Shown one piece after another: positions 1 to 13,400 of a stretch of 64,000 bases of DNA. Made by a program: the position numbers and the translations under genes. The stretch covers positions 158,336-222,335 of the forward strand of contig NKYR01000061.1 of assembly GCA_003184365.1 (NCBI GenBank), written 5' to 3'. Source of the stretch: Evernia prunastri. Lineage: Eukaryota > Ascomycota > Lecanoromycetes > Lecanorales > Parmeliaceae. The notes beneath the pieces are model-generated. The model saw only the letters and a program-made list of their open reading frames with translations, was not told the DNA's origin and made no database searches. Each line of letters opens with the position of its first letter. The first letter of the stretch is position 1.

Positions 1-170
1 TGACAGTCAAAGACTAAGAGTTGACAACAATGATAACACGAGAGGATAAGTTGAAGTTTTTATCCGAAAGGTTTCTTCAGCGCTACAAATATTTGAGGAA
101 CTCCTTGATTAGTAAAGTAGTTTACTAGATAGGCGTATTAAGCAATCAAATCAAATCAATCAGTCTTTAT
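1..170 (+). mobile_element. 3' tail of a LINE (non-LTR) element, RIP-decayed
   Basis: The stretch shares TTGAAGTTTTT, AGGTTTCTTCA and TAGGCGTAT, followed by a CAATC-type simple tail, with the end of the LINE fragment at 54200-54360. Here it is more A/T-rich, so it looks like a mutated copy of the same 3' end. The body of the element lies outside the window, so only the tail can be called. It is non-coding. Confidence 0.6.
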
Positions 171-545
171 TAGATATTTTACATTATTATATAATATTAT
201 ATTTATAGTAGATACTAGATTTCGAATACTACTAACATCTCTAAGATAATATATTAATATATATTTTAGCTAGTAAATAAGTAGATATAACTAGTACTAA
301 ATATAAAAGATAAAGTTGAATTACTTCGTAATTATTAGTTAGCTTAAAATCGAATATACTCTAATATAAATGTTTATTATTAAGTATAATAAAAAATCTA
401 TATAGAAGAAGATCGCTATATATATGAATACTTTTTAGATATAGAGGTTTCTTTTTATAATTTCGACTATATAAATTAATATAAATTAGTAGATCGTTCT
501 CCTCGTATACTTTCTCATATTCGATATTCTCGCTCGAAGTGAATT
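171..545. repeat. AT-rich RIP-type repeat debris
   Basis: Very A/T-rich sequence with abundant TA steps and no open frame, like the degraded DNA beyond 35 kb. It ends near 550, where normal composition and the 3' side of the first gene begin. From 546 to 900 I see only ordinary non-coding sequence, presumably the 3' region of abp1. Confidence 0.6.
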
Positions 546-900
546 AATTACTCTCTAATATGGCCAAGCCACTAGATTTCCAACACCAAGAGTACTATAA
601 TCGTTTTGGACGATTACTATGCAGTGCGCGAACAAGTCTCTTGAAAGGCGAGCATGTATTGCTACAGAATGCTTTTTTGGGGGAAGACCTAGCTTTCTAG
701 CCCTCAAATCCGTCTTCCCTCTTTCCGCTCTATAGATATCCCTAGGGTGGCGTGATACAGACGTGCATCCTTTCTTGATTGGTTATATTCGCTGTCACTC
801 CTCCCACGTTAACAGTACCACTTGCAACCTTCATGCAATGTACAAAGACACAAGCCATCGCCACACCAGATCCAGTGGCTTTCCTGCGTTTTAACTTGCA

Positions 901-3563
901 TTATTCGTCCAGCCGCACATAGTTGGCTGGGAAAAGGCCTTGCCGACCTCCATACTCACCAGACCACCAGTCCTCGTCTGGGAATTCCTGCCAACCATTT
1001 TTAGCTTTCGAAACCCTGCCTTCAATGGCGTATGACTTACCACTCCTGTAATCTTTGCGTTCTCGGGAAAACTCAGCTCATTTCCTTCCGCAGCTTCATA
1101 CTCATACAGCGCCGTAGCTATAGCTCCCTGATCGCGTTCAGTAGCACCAGCAGCATGTTGCTGGGATTCAGCTCTAATTTCAGCATCATTGCTTTCTTGT
1201 GCACCGCCGCCCTCCTCGCCCTCCACAAGCTCTACATAATTGCTGGGGAAGAGCCCAGATTCACCACGGGAATTCTGGCCCATCCACCAATCGTCGTCGA
1301 CCATGTCGATGTTGGTAACATGTTCCCCTTCTCTTAACTCTAGTTCGTTGTCCTCGGCTTTCTCGTAGTCAAATTGCACCAGCGCACGCTTTCCGTGGGT
1401 TCTAGGGTGCATAGACCCAACTGATCCTCCACCGAAGGACGCCGCAGCAGCAAATTCACCCGCACCTCGAGCGGGGTCATGTCCAATTGGCTCTTCAGTG
1501 AGATCTTCTTCTTTTGGCAGGGCTTGCGCGAGGGAACGTGCAGGCATGGAGGGCGGAGGCGAGAATTGCTCGTCTCGTGCGTCTTCGACCTCTTGCTCAT
1601 TGTGGCCTCGGCTCACAGGCATGGCAACTTGGATAGGAGATCCCGGTTGCAGGCCAGGCGGCGTTGGTGGAGTAGGACTTCTTGGAGGTTGCGCAGGCGG
1701 CGTGGGCATATGTGGTGCACCTTCCTCCTCTGCTTCTTGATGAGAAGGTTGGGTTGAACTTCCTGGAATAGGGATTCCGCGCCCCGCGTTGGGCTTGCTG
1801 GACGTATCTAGGGGTGGTGGACTAGGGGCTGAGACCCCCGAGCCTACATTCGAAGCCCCCATTGGAGGCGCATCTTTAAAGCGATCTCGGATGGCACCGA
1901 CGCCACCGGCCAGAGAGCTTAGGGTTTCTTCCGCAATGTCTTCTCCTTGTCCTGTTGGTTGCTGACCCAAGCTATCAAAAGATTGTCCGGTCCGCGTAGT
2001 TTGCACAGGAGCCCAGCTCTTCCCTCCATATCCACTCTTCCACTCGCCGGAACTTTGATTCGCAATATGTGATGGAGACCCTCCAACACTGGACGGAGGA
2101 TTGTCACTTGCGCCGCTCAAGCCTCGCTCGCGTGCCTTCTTTTCAGCCCACAATTGGGCTGGTGTCTTCCCCCCTTGGTCAGCGAACGTCCTGCCGACAC
2201 CGACGGGTGGGGCGGCAGGGGTGGATTTGGACTCTAGGCCGAAGCCACCAGGTGTCGGAGCCCTAGTTCCTGTGAACGAACTAGTACCAGACCCGAAATG
2301 ATTGGCAACCTTAGGCTTGGGGAGAGATGTGAGCCGCTCAGAACTTGAGAATCGCGCTGATCGATCTGCATGAGATTTCTGGTCATCGCCCCTTTCATTA
2401 CCCGGAACTGAGTCTCCAGTGGCTGGAGGAGACATGATGCTGCGGGAAGGCAAGGTGGCGTTCTCTGCAGGTTTCTGTGCTCGTGCTCTGATTGCCGCTA
2501 TGTCAACTTTCCCTACCGGCTCGTATGACCCTTTGACTACATTTGGTCTGTCGTCATTGGTATTGCCTTTCTCTTGGGCCTGCCTCCTCAAGGCAGCGAT
2601 ATCTACTTTTCCCACCGGCTGGTAGCCGCCCCTGACTACATCGCTGTTTGTGGGCGTATCGTCAGTATGCAAAGAGCCATTGAAGCGAGGAGGCTCTTGG
2701 TTCTGTGAACTCAGGTCGCGAATATTCACTTTGGTGGGCTGGTATGCAGACTGCACTTTCTCAAGCTGCGTTCGAGTAACCGGCGGCGCGTCTTGACCCC
2801 AGCCATCTTCATCAATACTTGTATCCTTTGGCGCATGAGAGCGTGTCCGCGATCCAGCGAGCGGGTTGAAGCCGCCACCACCCCCGCCACTGCTGCGCGT
2901 AGGTGTAAAAGTCGGTTTCGAAAAGATAGGAGGGGGAGGACCACTGCTGCTTGGGGCAGATCCACCACCAGAATACTTTGAGCCTGATGCGTCAGATACC
3001 TTTTGAACAATAGACTCGGGCGTTAGGTCGCGATCTGAGCGAGCAGTCACTTGGACGTGGTAACCCTGTTGAACATTAGCTCTTTCTACATTGTCCGCTG
3101 GGACCTTTACCTACATGGAGCAACTTCGATGCAGCGTTCAAATGACTTGTGAAATAGCCTTTCGTCCGCTCAGGTACGCCTTCACCACACCAACCGATGA
3201 GAACAGATTTTGGGAGCGTCGTGTTGGGGTCTTTGACTTTAGCGTAGGCAAATTGAACTCTGCCATCGGACAATTCATCTATTAGGTCAACCAGCTCACC
3301 CTCTGCTGCTGGGTTAGCCTCTGTGGCTATAGCCTGTACAAAGACAGTACCTTACCGCCAGTACTCTGGAATTTCAGTACGCTTTCCTTCCCGCCAGCGT
3401 CTTGCTGGAAGGCACTGGCTAGGGGAGCAGACACCGAATAGACAGCCCACTGGCCATAGGTTGGAGAGTTGGAGGCATTACCGGACGGGGGTGGGGCGTT
3501 GACGATGGCTTGATAACTTTTGATTATGGACGGACCGTCGATGGATAAATTCAAGGTTGCCAT
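901..3563 (-). CDS. abp1: Actin-binding protein Abp1 (ADF-H plus two SH3 domains)
   Basis: Cortical actin patch adaptor, orthologue of yeast Abp1 and animal drebrin-like protein. It binds F-actin and recruits endocytic factors. I rebuilt four exons: 3563-3356, 3302-3115, 3065-1041 and 987-901, giving 835 aa. Residues 1-140 are the ADF-homology domain (starts MATLNLSIDGPSI, contains KVKDPNTTLPKSVLIGWCGE). A long proline/serine-rich middle contains repeated short motifs GYQPVGKVDIAALR and SYEPVGKVDIAAIR. Two C-terminal SH3 domains follow: the first has ALVQFDYEKAEDNELEL, DDDWWMG and GLFPSNYVELVE; the second has ALYEYEAAEGNELSF, then EDWWSGEYGG and GLFPANYVRLDE after the last intron. All junctions restore family-conserved sequence. 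A 513-bp MITE lies 432 bp upstream of the start. The assignment is firm. Confidence 0.93.
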
Positions 3564-3994
3564 CGTTATGATCCAGCTGGTTAGTTACCCGTAGAGATAC
3601 TGTTTAAGAAAAATGCGAAGAAAACTAATGTCATGAAGAGCCCGTGCCAGACATCTGTCAATTTATGATTGCGTCGGACTTGACAATATTTAATGAAAAA
3701 GATGTAATTATAAGCATCAGTAAGGTAATATATGTCGTATCTAATATTTTACATTACAGCCTGCCTTGTCTTGGCGTCGAAGTTATTCGCTGGTGCTGTT
3801 TATTTGTATTAGGTTCGATTCTGAAAGGCGCTGGTACAAATGGTGTAGCGGGTTTCTTGTGCTTTATTTACAGTCTTCCCCTTTCGCCCACAACCCTCAA
3901 TTTCCATGTGCTAGGCTGCCGTTGTTGCTATCAGCATAGGTAGTCACATTAAAACCGACCATGATTTCCTGTTCTAGATATCGCGTTCGAGATG
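3564..3994. promoter_or_regulatory. Upstream region of abp1
   Basis: This 431-bp non-coding stretch lies between the abp1 ATG (minus strand) and the MITE. No gene is seen. It must hold the abp1 promoter unless the promoter extends into the MITE. I could not identify a specific factor site. Confidence 0.4.
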
Positions 3995-4507
3995 TACCCC
4001 TATATTCTTAATCATTGGGAAACTAAAAAGTTGCCGCAAGCCCCCCCCCTTCGAAAACCAAAAAAATGTATTTTATTGAATAACTTCACACCCATCACTT
4101 TCTATAGTCTAAGATTTTGATAGAATTCACTTACTATACTCAGTCAACATGTATAAATTTTATAGAAAATTCTGGCTTCAATATCGTGAGTTAAAAGAAT
4201 GTATAATCAAAATACGCTCGCTCACTCCCAGGTCAAAAAGTTACCTCGACTAATTTTTGACCGCCAAGACTTTGTCTCAAAAAATTGTGAATTCTACTAA
4301 AGATCTATTCTACAGTGAAATGAATAGAGATTATTCTCTACAAATTGAGAGTCTTAATATTCCATAGGTTTATTAGAATTTATGAACTTTCTAGAGTATC
4401 GTCAGTTATCGTTGTGAAGTTATTCAATAAAATACATTTTTTGGTTTTTGAATGGGGGGTGCTTGCGGCAACTTTTTAGTTTCCCAATGATTAAGAATAT
4501 AGGGGTA
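3995..4507. mobile_element. MITE with long terminal inverted repeats (TA target site)
   Basis: The left end (TACCCCTATATTCTTAATCA, 3995 onward) is repeated in reverse complement at the right end (to 4507). The inverted match continues about 100 bp inward through a C-run and AAAAATGTATTTTATTGAAT to about 4093, paired with about 4413-4507. The outermost bases on each side are TA, consistent with a duplicated TA target as in Tc1/mariner/Fot1-type DNA transposons. The 513-bp element has no transposase frame, so it would depend on an enzyme encoded elsewhere. It lies between abp1 (upstream side) and the 3' end of the next gene. Confidence 0.85.
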
Positions 4508-4861
4508 AGTCGAACGAACGGGTAGTCATGGAAGTGTAATGTACAACATCTAACCAATGTTGAAAACAACGCAAGCACTTGTTTTTACAGAATGTACATA
4601 TGATTGGTCTCGGGCGCCACCAACGCAACGAGCTTGACATGGACAAAGCTATGGAGAAAGGAGGACCCACGGAAGGTCATTTCAGAATTAGAAAGGTATA
4701 TTTGATCATACCATCCAGCGAAAGGCACGTCTTCTCACTCCTGAGACTAACAACCTCCTCGACAAGAGCTACCGAGCATATGAGGACTGGTGCGGTAGGA
4801 TTGACGCGCATCAAGGTGTAAATAACTTCGTACGCGGTGGAAATGCTCCGGGTTCGAGTAG
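4508..4861. other. Intergenic, 3' side of the F-box-like gene
   Basis: No supportable gene. It should contain the 3' UTR and polyadenylation region of the minus-strand gene that ends at 4862. Confidence 0.4.
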
Positions 4862-7800
4862 TCAGTACTGATGACTCTGCGCAAATGACGGAGCCTGCCG
4901 GCCGTGATAAGCTCTTTGAGGAGTATGGTAGACTTGAGCGTTGCGCTCGAAAGCGGGCTCTGCGGCACAGCTTGAATCGTAGCGGACGTATTCAGGGCCC
5001 ATCTCCTCTACTGGTCGAGCAATAACGTATCGAGCAGGTTCCCTTAATCCGGAATCATGATACCTGATCGGTACGTATTCAACACGTTGCTGATAGTGAC
5101 TGTTCGAAATACCCGGATCATCAACATACTCATAGCGAGTTTGTGCTGGATACTCGTAACTGGGAACCCTTTGGGACCGGTTCACCCTGCGCGACGACGG
5201 GGATCGAACTTGATACACAGAATCGCGTCTGTCCTCTTCTACCGGGCTCCTGGGCCGGTATAGAGCTGTCTCTGCAGGCGGTCGTTGAGGGGATGCCGAC
5301 TCGTCGCGATACTGCGGTATGCGTGAAATCTGGTAGGTATGGCTCCCACCAGGTGGTCTTTTTAGCACACTGCCGTTGGTGTCTTGGGGATCCTTGACGA
5401 CCACCGAATCACAGTCTTCGTGAGGAGCGTACCCCGCAGGCGGAGTGCCGCCAAGCCTGCCGGATTTTAAGGGCATCTGGGACAATGGCCGGAAATCGTC
5501 GTAGTAACGGGTGTGGGACTCCAATCTCTCTGGAAAAACGGCGTGGTTTCCATTTCTTGGCTCAGGAGGACCTCCTGTCAGCGTATGGTCCCCGAAGATA
5601 TCGTTCTCTTGTCTTCTGACATTAATCGCATCTCCCAATCGCTGGTCATAAGGGCCATCTTGTCCGAAATATTGTTTTCGACGCTTGAAGGGTGGCTCGG
5701 TAAGCCACGGGGCCTCATGTTCCGTGTCACATTCCGACGAAAAGCGCTTATGAGAACGGACACCACCCTCGGGTTCTGGAGCCAAAGTATTGAGAAATCG
5801 GTCTGCAGCAACTACCGCCTCAGGCGGGGACGCGCCTCTTGCTTCACGCTTGACAGAGCTCAAGATTTCGCCGAGCCTTCTATCCTCTGGAGTACGGCCA
5901 TACGCTTTGACGGAATCTACAGAGGCACTATGCTCATCCACACTGTCTGGTCGAGAGGGCTTGGCTTGGACTCCTGCACGCGCATGGAAACGGTGCCCCG
6001 ACCGAGACATGGCGTTTGGAAATGGAGACTGAGGTTGCGCTACCTGCTCAAATGGCTCATTAGACTCCATAGGATAAGTCTCGCTAACAAGCGGTCGCGA
6101 TACGCTGGCACTGCTGTAAGATTGTTCGCCCTCAAGTCGTGGAGGCATTGCATGACTGAACTTTTCTCGCTGAGTGTAGGACAAGTACCGGCGACCGTCT
6201 TGCAAGGGCGAATTCTGCACTAGCTTCTGCAAAGGATTGTGGTCATGGGTGGAACCGGGGTCGATTTTGACTATCTTGCCTAAATAAGCAGGTCTGTGGG
6301 GGTCGTACTCATCCTCCCCCGGAGGTTCCAGAGGCTCAGACGAACGACCTGGTGACAATGGCCGGAAAGCACTATGTGGCCGATTGAAAGACTGATCGCC
6401 AGACTGATCTCCATAATGCGATGGGAGAGCAGCCAACTGGTTCGGTGGCGATCCGAAAGCCTTCTTCGTATTCGCGTCAAGCTCCTTTCTGTAGATGGGG
6501 TGAGGCCCCGTATCCGTACGGCTCCTCAAACTTGGAAGAGGTGTTGGAAACGCGTCTGGAAAGACCAAAGCGATCAAGTTTAGTTTGGCATCGGTCATAC
6601 CATTAGCATTGAGCAGTCTGGAGATGACCGAGAGGTCAGGGTAATCTATCATGTCGTGCTTCCAATCGAGTTCTGGAACTTGTGGGTGCCCAAGCATTTG
6701 TACCGTCTCGACGTGTGCTGTTCTGAAGTGGTTGACTAGGTGAGGTAATGTATACAGCTTGGCTCCTGTGCCGTTCTTCATGCATGTTCTGCAGCCCAGT
6801 CCATTAACGCTTCTGACAGGTCTCATCACAGCGTGATGGTCAAGTCCATCAATAAACATGGACAGACTAGGCTCATTGGGGAAGGAGGCTTTGAACCTGG
6901 CAACAGTGTGTTGGATAACAACATGGATCCGGACGCTGCCCGGAAGATCTTTGACCCCGCCAATGGCGGTGAAAACGTCTTTAGCATGTTTGGCCATCTC
7001 GTCCATTTGACGTTGATACAAATCAGATACTTGACCGGGAGCATTGTGGGCCTGGGGTGTGATGGTTAAAGGCCCCTTTTGGAAATTGCTTGGGTATACC
7101 GTCAGGCGGCCTCCATAATTGTTCGCACCGGATTCGGGAAAGTAACCTTGCGGGACTGTACCAAGCTGTCCTTGTGGAAACGCAAGGTATCCTTGTTGAC
7201 CAGGAAAGGAGCCATACTGTGCTGTTTGGCCTTGCTGTGCAACGGGAAATGGGTTGTATGAGGCAGCACTGCTTCCGTAACCGTTGTGAGCTCCAGAATA
7301 GCCAGCCCCAGTAGAGTGAGACGAATTTGTAGGCGGATAGGATTGTGCGGGCACCATTTGGGACCGCCCTTGCTGGCGAGGGCCTGGGTACGGATTCTGG
7401 TGTCCTACAGCGGGATGTTGGGGGGTTTGGTGTAGTGATGCTCCGGTCGGGGCGCTTGTGCCCGCGGGCTGAACGAAGTTGCTTGGTCCTCGTGATTCTC
7501 TGCTAGCCGAGGGTTGTACAGGAGGCGCTGGAGTCGGGATCTTGTAGTAGTTTGTTTTAGCAACACTGGGATTGGGGTTGAAAGGAGGATGCTCAGGCCA
7601 CTCGGATCGCCAGTGCACCACGATGTTTCCCATACTAAGCGTCGTGGTATGTTTTGCAGCATAGTGCTGAATCACACCCTCAAAACCGTAGAACTTGAAA
7701 TTGCCATCGCAACCGTTACAAAGGAACAGCTCTCTTTGAAAGTGGTCCGTCAGCGGTTTGATTTTAGTGTCGAAGAGCCATTTCATGTTTTCGAGGATCA

Positions 7801-9803
7801 ATTTTCTAGTCGGTGGCCCGTTAGGTGGATCAGTCTTTACAGGTTCACCAGCGGCAAGAGCGGCTTGATCCTCCTGTGCTATTGCCGCGTAAAAGCGTTG
7901 GCGGACATCCAAAAGCACATCTGCCGCAAATTTGGGGCTTGATTCCTTCGTGACAGCTTTACCTCCGGCCCACCTGGATTCAATGGTCTTGGCAGCCAAC
8001 ACGCCAATCCGATGCCGGACCGGAGCCTGATGGGTCTCCCATTCACGGTCAAGATTTTCCTTGGTCTCTTTTAATTGAGCTTCCTGCTGACGCCGCTGTC
8101 TGTACTCCTCTGCAAGGATTTCCGTGTGCTGTATTTGCTCCTTCTCGCGTCGTTCGGCATAAGGAAGCTGAGAAAGCAAACGCGGCCTGAGTATCTCCCA
8201 CGCTTGGTCCGTCATTGGCTGCGATATCTGCATGGCCGCTTGGAAAGAGTCCATGTGCCTCATTATACCGGGTAACAAAGGAGGGTCTAAGGCTGCGCAG
8301 CGGCGCTCTATCTCCGCTCGTCGAGCTGCCTTAGCTTCATTGACTTCCTTAATGTTGCGCTCAGGTCGCGGCTGATAGGTGGCCACCTGAGATCCATGTT
8401 GGACACCGCTCTGGAGAGGAACCACGATATTCTTAGGATAGTGGAAGGATGCTACGACAAGCCGATCAGTAAACTGGCTTCAGCTTTGGGTATGGGCAGA
8501 CTGCAATGCGTGAAACAGCGGGTCTGCTTACGTGTGGATGCACTCGTCGCGAGCGGACTGGCCTGATCGCCCTCAGATCTTGTTGAGGGGGCCATGCTTT
8601 GCGGAGTCGATCGGTCCGAACAGGGTTCACTTTTGGCACTGGATGTAACCGCCTTGGGATCTGACCGCGAATTGACAACCTGCAGCCCACCTTTAGAGTC
8701 CCACTGCTCCCAGCGGACGATATCCTCGAGGTACTGCTGCCCTCGGTGAGCGAGACCCTTGGTCCACTCTTCTGCGGATGCAACACCAAGCTCCTTTGCT
8801 GTTTCAAATTGGCGCTTGATCTCCTCTACATCGGGCTTGTAGTATCGTTTTGTCATACGCAGCACAGGTGGAGCTGCATTGCTTCGTAAGACGTTATGAC
8901 CAATGTAGTGACAATTTTCTGATACGAAGGCAAAGGGAAGGCCCTGCAAAAGGAAGAATGGGCAATCCGACGACATGGAGAGGTCCAGTTCCTGTTTGAC
9001 GTCAGTTCGAGAGCTCAAATTATAGCCAGCGAATGCTTTCGATCGTCCGGTACCTTTTGAGTATGGTCTTGCAAACATCGACCGCAACACCTGAGACCAA
9101 AGGGCCAGATGAGCCTGACACCGCTATGACCAGGTCCGGACTCCCACGGATCCTGTGGGTTTGCTACCTGGGTATCAACTTTGACCTGTTCACAGATCTG
9201 GCAACGAATTCCCTTGAGTAATCTCCACATTTCAAGCTCATTTAGCCCGTGAATAGGCCTTGGAATTCCGGGACAGAATCTCCTCCGAGACACGGCCCAA
9301 ATGGACTCTGCTTTCAGGGGCTGTACAATGCTGTCAGGCAGCCGCATGGAATCCTCTTCATTCTTGCCAGGGGTCAAGTAGGCATTGAAAGCGTGGTTCA
9401 CGCTTAATAAACGTCCAAGAAAGACGGGAGGAACATAACAAAAAATATGCTGCCAGAGGACAGCAGGCAACGCAGATGACTTGCAAGAAAGGTCTGCTCC
9501 TGTTCCTGCACTATAAACACTTGCTCTGGATCGCTCGATTCTGGAGAGGTCCTCCATGAGGTTTTGGCCCTGCCTGGAGGAAGGAGCTTCATCTATAGTT
9601 CCACGGCTGTCAACTATTGTACGAGAGGTTGAACCCTCTGTTTGATGCTGCACAATTGGATTAGGATATGGATTTTGTTCGCGTTTCCGCTTGTAGGACA
9701 TCTCATGCTCGATGCCTTTCGCAATGGGAGGAGCTTCTGGCTGCGCTGACTCCGAGGGAGAGTATAGGTCGGAAGACCCATTACTCCTAGGGGATGAGTC
9801 CAT
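4862..9803 (-). CDS. Large F-box-like, zinc-finger-containing fungal protein
   Basis: Three exons (9803-9054, 8991-8532, 8451-4862) give 1599 aa. The N-terminal part has a basic stretch (YKRKREQNPYP) and an F-box-like segment near residues 110-145 (LPAVLWQHIFCYVPP). Cysteine pairs follow (RCQICEQ and RCCGRCLQDH), split from the conserved block GLPFAFVSENCHYIGHN by the first intron. The middle has two C2H2-like modules: FLCNGCDGNFKFYGFEGVIQ followed by HYAAKH near 650, and GCRTCMKNG with HFRTAH near 960-990. These flank a Gln/Tyr/Pro-rich low-complexity region. The C-terminal third is charged and probably disordered. I recall proteins of this architecture in Pezizomycotina with no experimental role. 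Substrate-adaptor and nucleic-acid-binding roles are both only inferences. It is divergent from the AMP deaminase gene. Confidence 0.8.
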
Positions 9804-10432
9804 ACCTGGCCGTTCTCATAACACAAAGTCTGGCGTTCACAGGTAGAAATGTGCTATTGCAATTAAGTGCTGCAGGATATCCTCCTCAGCCACTAGACGT
9901 ATGCCATTCCGCAGAGATTGAAATGAGAGACGAGAAGAGATATTGCTTGCATTCACGCAAAGGGCTATTCTCGCAAATCAGAACAAGAGGGCAGGGGAGG
10001 AAACTATGGCCCCGAGACAGATCCCGAGTCTTCCTAGAGGCACTATAGGAGACCAAAGTTTGGTTACCACAAGTAATGCGATTCTATCAAGAAGACTGAG
10101 ATACGTTGTGCGAAGAAGAAGAACCAGAAAAAGAAGAAGCTTGGAGATGGGACACGCAGGTGCAATGACCGGGGTGTAGATAGAAAATGGTGAAGCGTAG
10201 GAGAGACAGAAATTCTGGTGAGGCGACCAATCAGAAGGCCAAGGCTTGTAAGGCTGATGATCCAGATCGTCGACTTCAGGCATCACAAATGTTTCCTTGG
10301 TCATCATGATCCCGCTCTTTCAGTTCATTAAGAAACCCCGCTTATTTCTCTTGGATACGCCTCTCCTAAAGATGTGGGAGGGAAAACCTAACGAGCATAC
10401 CATTAGACCATAAATCACCGCTGGAAGGTGTA
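9804..10432. promoter_or_regulatory. Bidirectional promoter region
   Basis: These 629 bp separate the divergent starts of the F-box-like gene (minus) and the AMP deaminase gene (plus). Short frames inside are spurious. No specific regulatory site was identified. Confidence 0.45.
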
Positions 10433-13400
10433 ATGCAAACAGATGATGAGGAAGAGGGCGCGGCCGGCCTTCGGGGTTATGCCATGCAAGAACACCTTGA
10501 TCCGGGCGACGATTCAAAGCATGATAATGGCGGGACTCCAACGCTCAACGACACGGATATCGATGACCAGCTCCATGACCGCGAAGCAAGGACGGCGTAC
10601 TACAATTCTGCCGCCGAGAAATCGCTGAGCCATGCAGAAGCAAAATTGTTCTTCCAGAGACATCAACTAGAGACGTCGCAACATGATGCGGAAGCTCAGA
10701 GCCCCTTGGCAAGGTCAAGAACCTTTTCTTCAACTGCGGATGGCGACGGAGCACTTAGTCGGACGACGAGCACAGCGTCGCGACGCAGTGGCCGCGGGTA
10801 CGTTCAACGGGACAGGAACTGGAGGCTTGCAGAAGCGATCCCCAATTCACCGAGCTTGAAGGGCACGGATCTGTGTGGTACGAACAATGAAGTCCACTTC
10901 GACGGTAGCCATCTCGATACAGACGAAGCCGTTGGACACGGCATTGAGCTTGGAGGTTTTCTGGAAGCACTCGATACCCCAGGACCGGACATCTCACCAG
11001 AACTCAGTGCTATCTCAATCAACATTAAGAGGGTCTTGGATATACGGCACAAATACATTAACCTGTCGCTACAGGGTCCTGGTGATAACCCCAAGGATAG
11101 TTCGGACTGGAGGATATATCCACCGCCGCCCAATCCTACTTGGGATGACAGAAAAAGCCGCCCAATCAGTTCGACTTCTGGTCCGAACAGTCTGAGTAAC
11201 AGTAGAATTTTAATGGTCGACTCTGACCGTTTGCAAACCAAGTCTCTGCCGAGCAGCTCTCAAAATAGAGACACAAACCAGCAGCAGCCCCCAGTGTCGC
11301 CTACAATGAAACGCAGGAAACCGGGCCAGGACATCGGAGAGGATTTCGATATGCTGGATCTTTTGCCGTTACCTGGTAAGGACGAATACACTTCTTTTGA
11401 GCTTGACCAAGGCAGCATCTACCAAGTCTCCGAGACGACTGGACTGGCGCGAAATAAAAGCCCCATTGTGACGGTTCCGACCTTGCGAGAATTCTACATG
11501 GACATGGACCAAGTCCAGAATGTCTCTTCTGATGGGCCCACGAAAAGCTTTGCCTTCCGCCAGCTAGATATTTTGGAGGGGAGATTCCATCTTTACTTTC
11601 TTGTCAATTCATACCAGGAAACGGCAGACTGCAAAAGGGTGCCACACAGAGACTTCTACAATGTCAGAAAAGTGGACACACATGTACATCATTCCGCTTG
11701 CATGAATCAGAAGCATTTGCTGCGCTTCATAAAGAGCAAGATGAAGAAATCGCCAGACGAGGTCGTAATGTTTCGAGATAGCAAGGAGTTGACGTTGAAA
11801 GAAGTTTTCCAAAGTATCAATCTGACTGCGTATGATCTTAGTATTGATACTCTTGATATGCATGTGCGTCGGTAGTGTGCGGTGCCTTTTTTATGCAACG
11901 TCATCGTACTAATCCTGAAACCAGGCTCACACTGATTCGTTCCATCGCTTTGACAAATTCAATCTCAAATACAACCCTATCGGCGAATCAAGGCTCAGGG
12001 AAATTTTCCTGAAGACCGACAATTATATCAAGGGACGTTACCTCGCTGAGATCACAAAGGAGGTCATCTCCGACCTGGAGTCTAGCAAGTATCAATTTGT
12101 TGAATGGCGGGTCTCTATCTACGGCAGATCCATCGATGAATGGGACAAGCTCGCTGCTTGGGTTATTGATAACAAACTGGTCTCGCACAATGTGCGATGG
12201 CTCATACAGATTCCCAGACTCTTTAGCATGTACAAAGCCAACAGTCAAATGGACAGCTATGAAGAGATCATTATCAATATATTCCGGCCGCTCTACGAAG
12301 TCACCAAAGAACCTTCAAGCCATGCTAAACTCCACATTTTTCTCCAGCGTGTGATCGGTTTTGACAGTGTTGACGATGAGAGTAAGGCCGAGACTCGACT
12401 GTACAGGAAGTATCCACCGCCGAAAGAGTGGAATACCAAACAAAATCCACCGTATACGTACTGGATCTATTATCTATTCGCCAATATGACATCTCTGAAC
12501 GTCTGGCGTAAACGGCGCGGTTTCAACACCTTCGTACTCCGACCACACTGTGGTGAGGCTGGCGACGTAGATCATATCGCAGCAGCCGTGCTCTGCTGCC
12601 ACAGCATAAGCCATGGCCTAATGCTCAGGAAGGTACCGCTACTACAATACATCTTCTATCTGGACCAAATTGGCATTGCAATGTCGCCCCTGAGCAACAA
12701 TGCCCTTTTCCTCGCGTATGAGAGAAATCCGTTCTCAAAATACTTTAAGCGTGGTCTGAACGTCTCGTTGTCCACTGATGATCCACTGCAATTCGCTTTT
12801 ACAAAAGAGCCCTTGATTGAAGAGTATTCCGTCGCGGCACAGATTTACAGATTGAGTGCGGTTGATATGTGTGAGCTCGCCTACCATTCCGTGATTCAGA
12901 GCGGCTTCGAGCATGAATTGAAGCAGCGATGGCTCGGCCCTGATTATCACCTTCCTGGCGTGACTGGCAATAATGTGGCCAAGAGCAACGTACCCAATAT
13001 TAGGGAGAAGTTCCGGCATGACACCTTGGTGCAAGAACTTAAAATGTACGATTTTCCTTTTCACACAACGTCCGCAATTGCTGACCCTTTGTTTTAAGGC
13101 TTGAAAAATATGCTGCGGCATTTACATCTGCTCCGGCGATGGCTTTGCCTATCAAAACGCCTCCGTCTCCTTCTGCGGCAATGCATTGGTCCCAATCGAA
13201 TTCTTCGCGTGCTGTGTGTGTACCTGCATACTATCCCAGTGCTGACATGAACAGCCGTGATCTTCAGTGCACAGAGCGGGACCACAGCAGATCTGCTAGA
13301 TCTTCATCAATCATAGTGTCGCCATCACAAACGAACGGCACATCCTGGATCGAAGGAACGCCTCCGCCGCCAAGGATGTTTCCGGGAGTCGTACACGAGA

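Noticed and set aside
5513..6223. 236-codon plus-strand frame inside the F-box-like gene
   Set aside because: It is antisense to a long, well-supported exon and is only its shadow.
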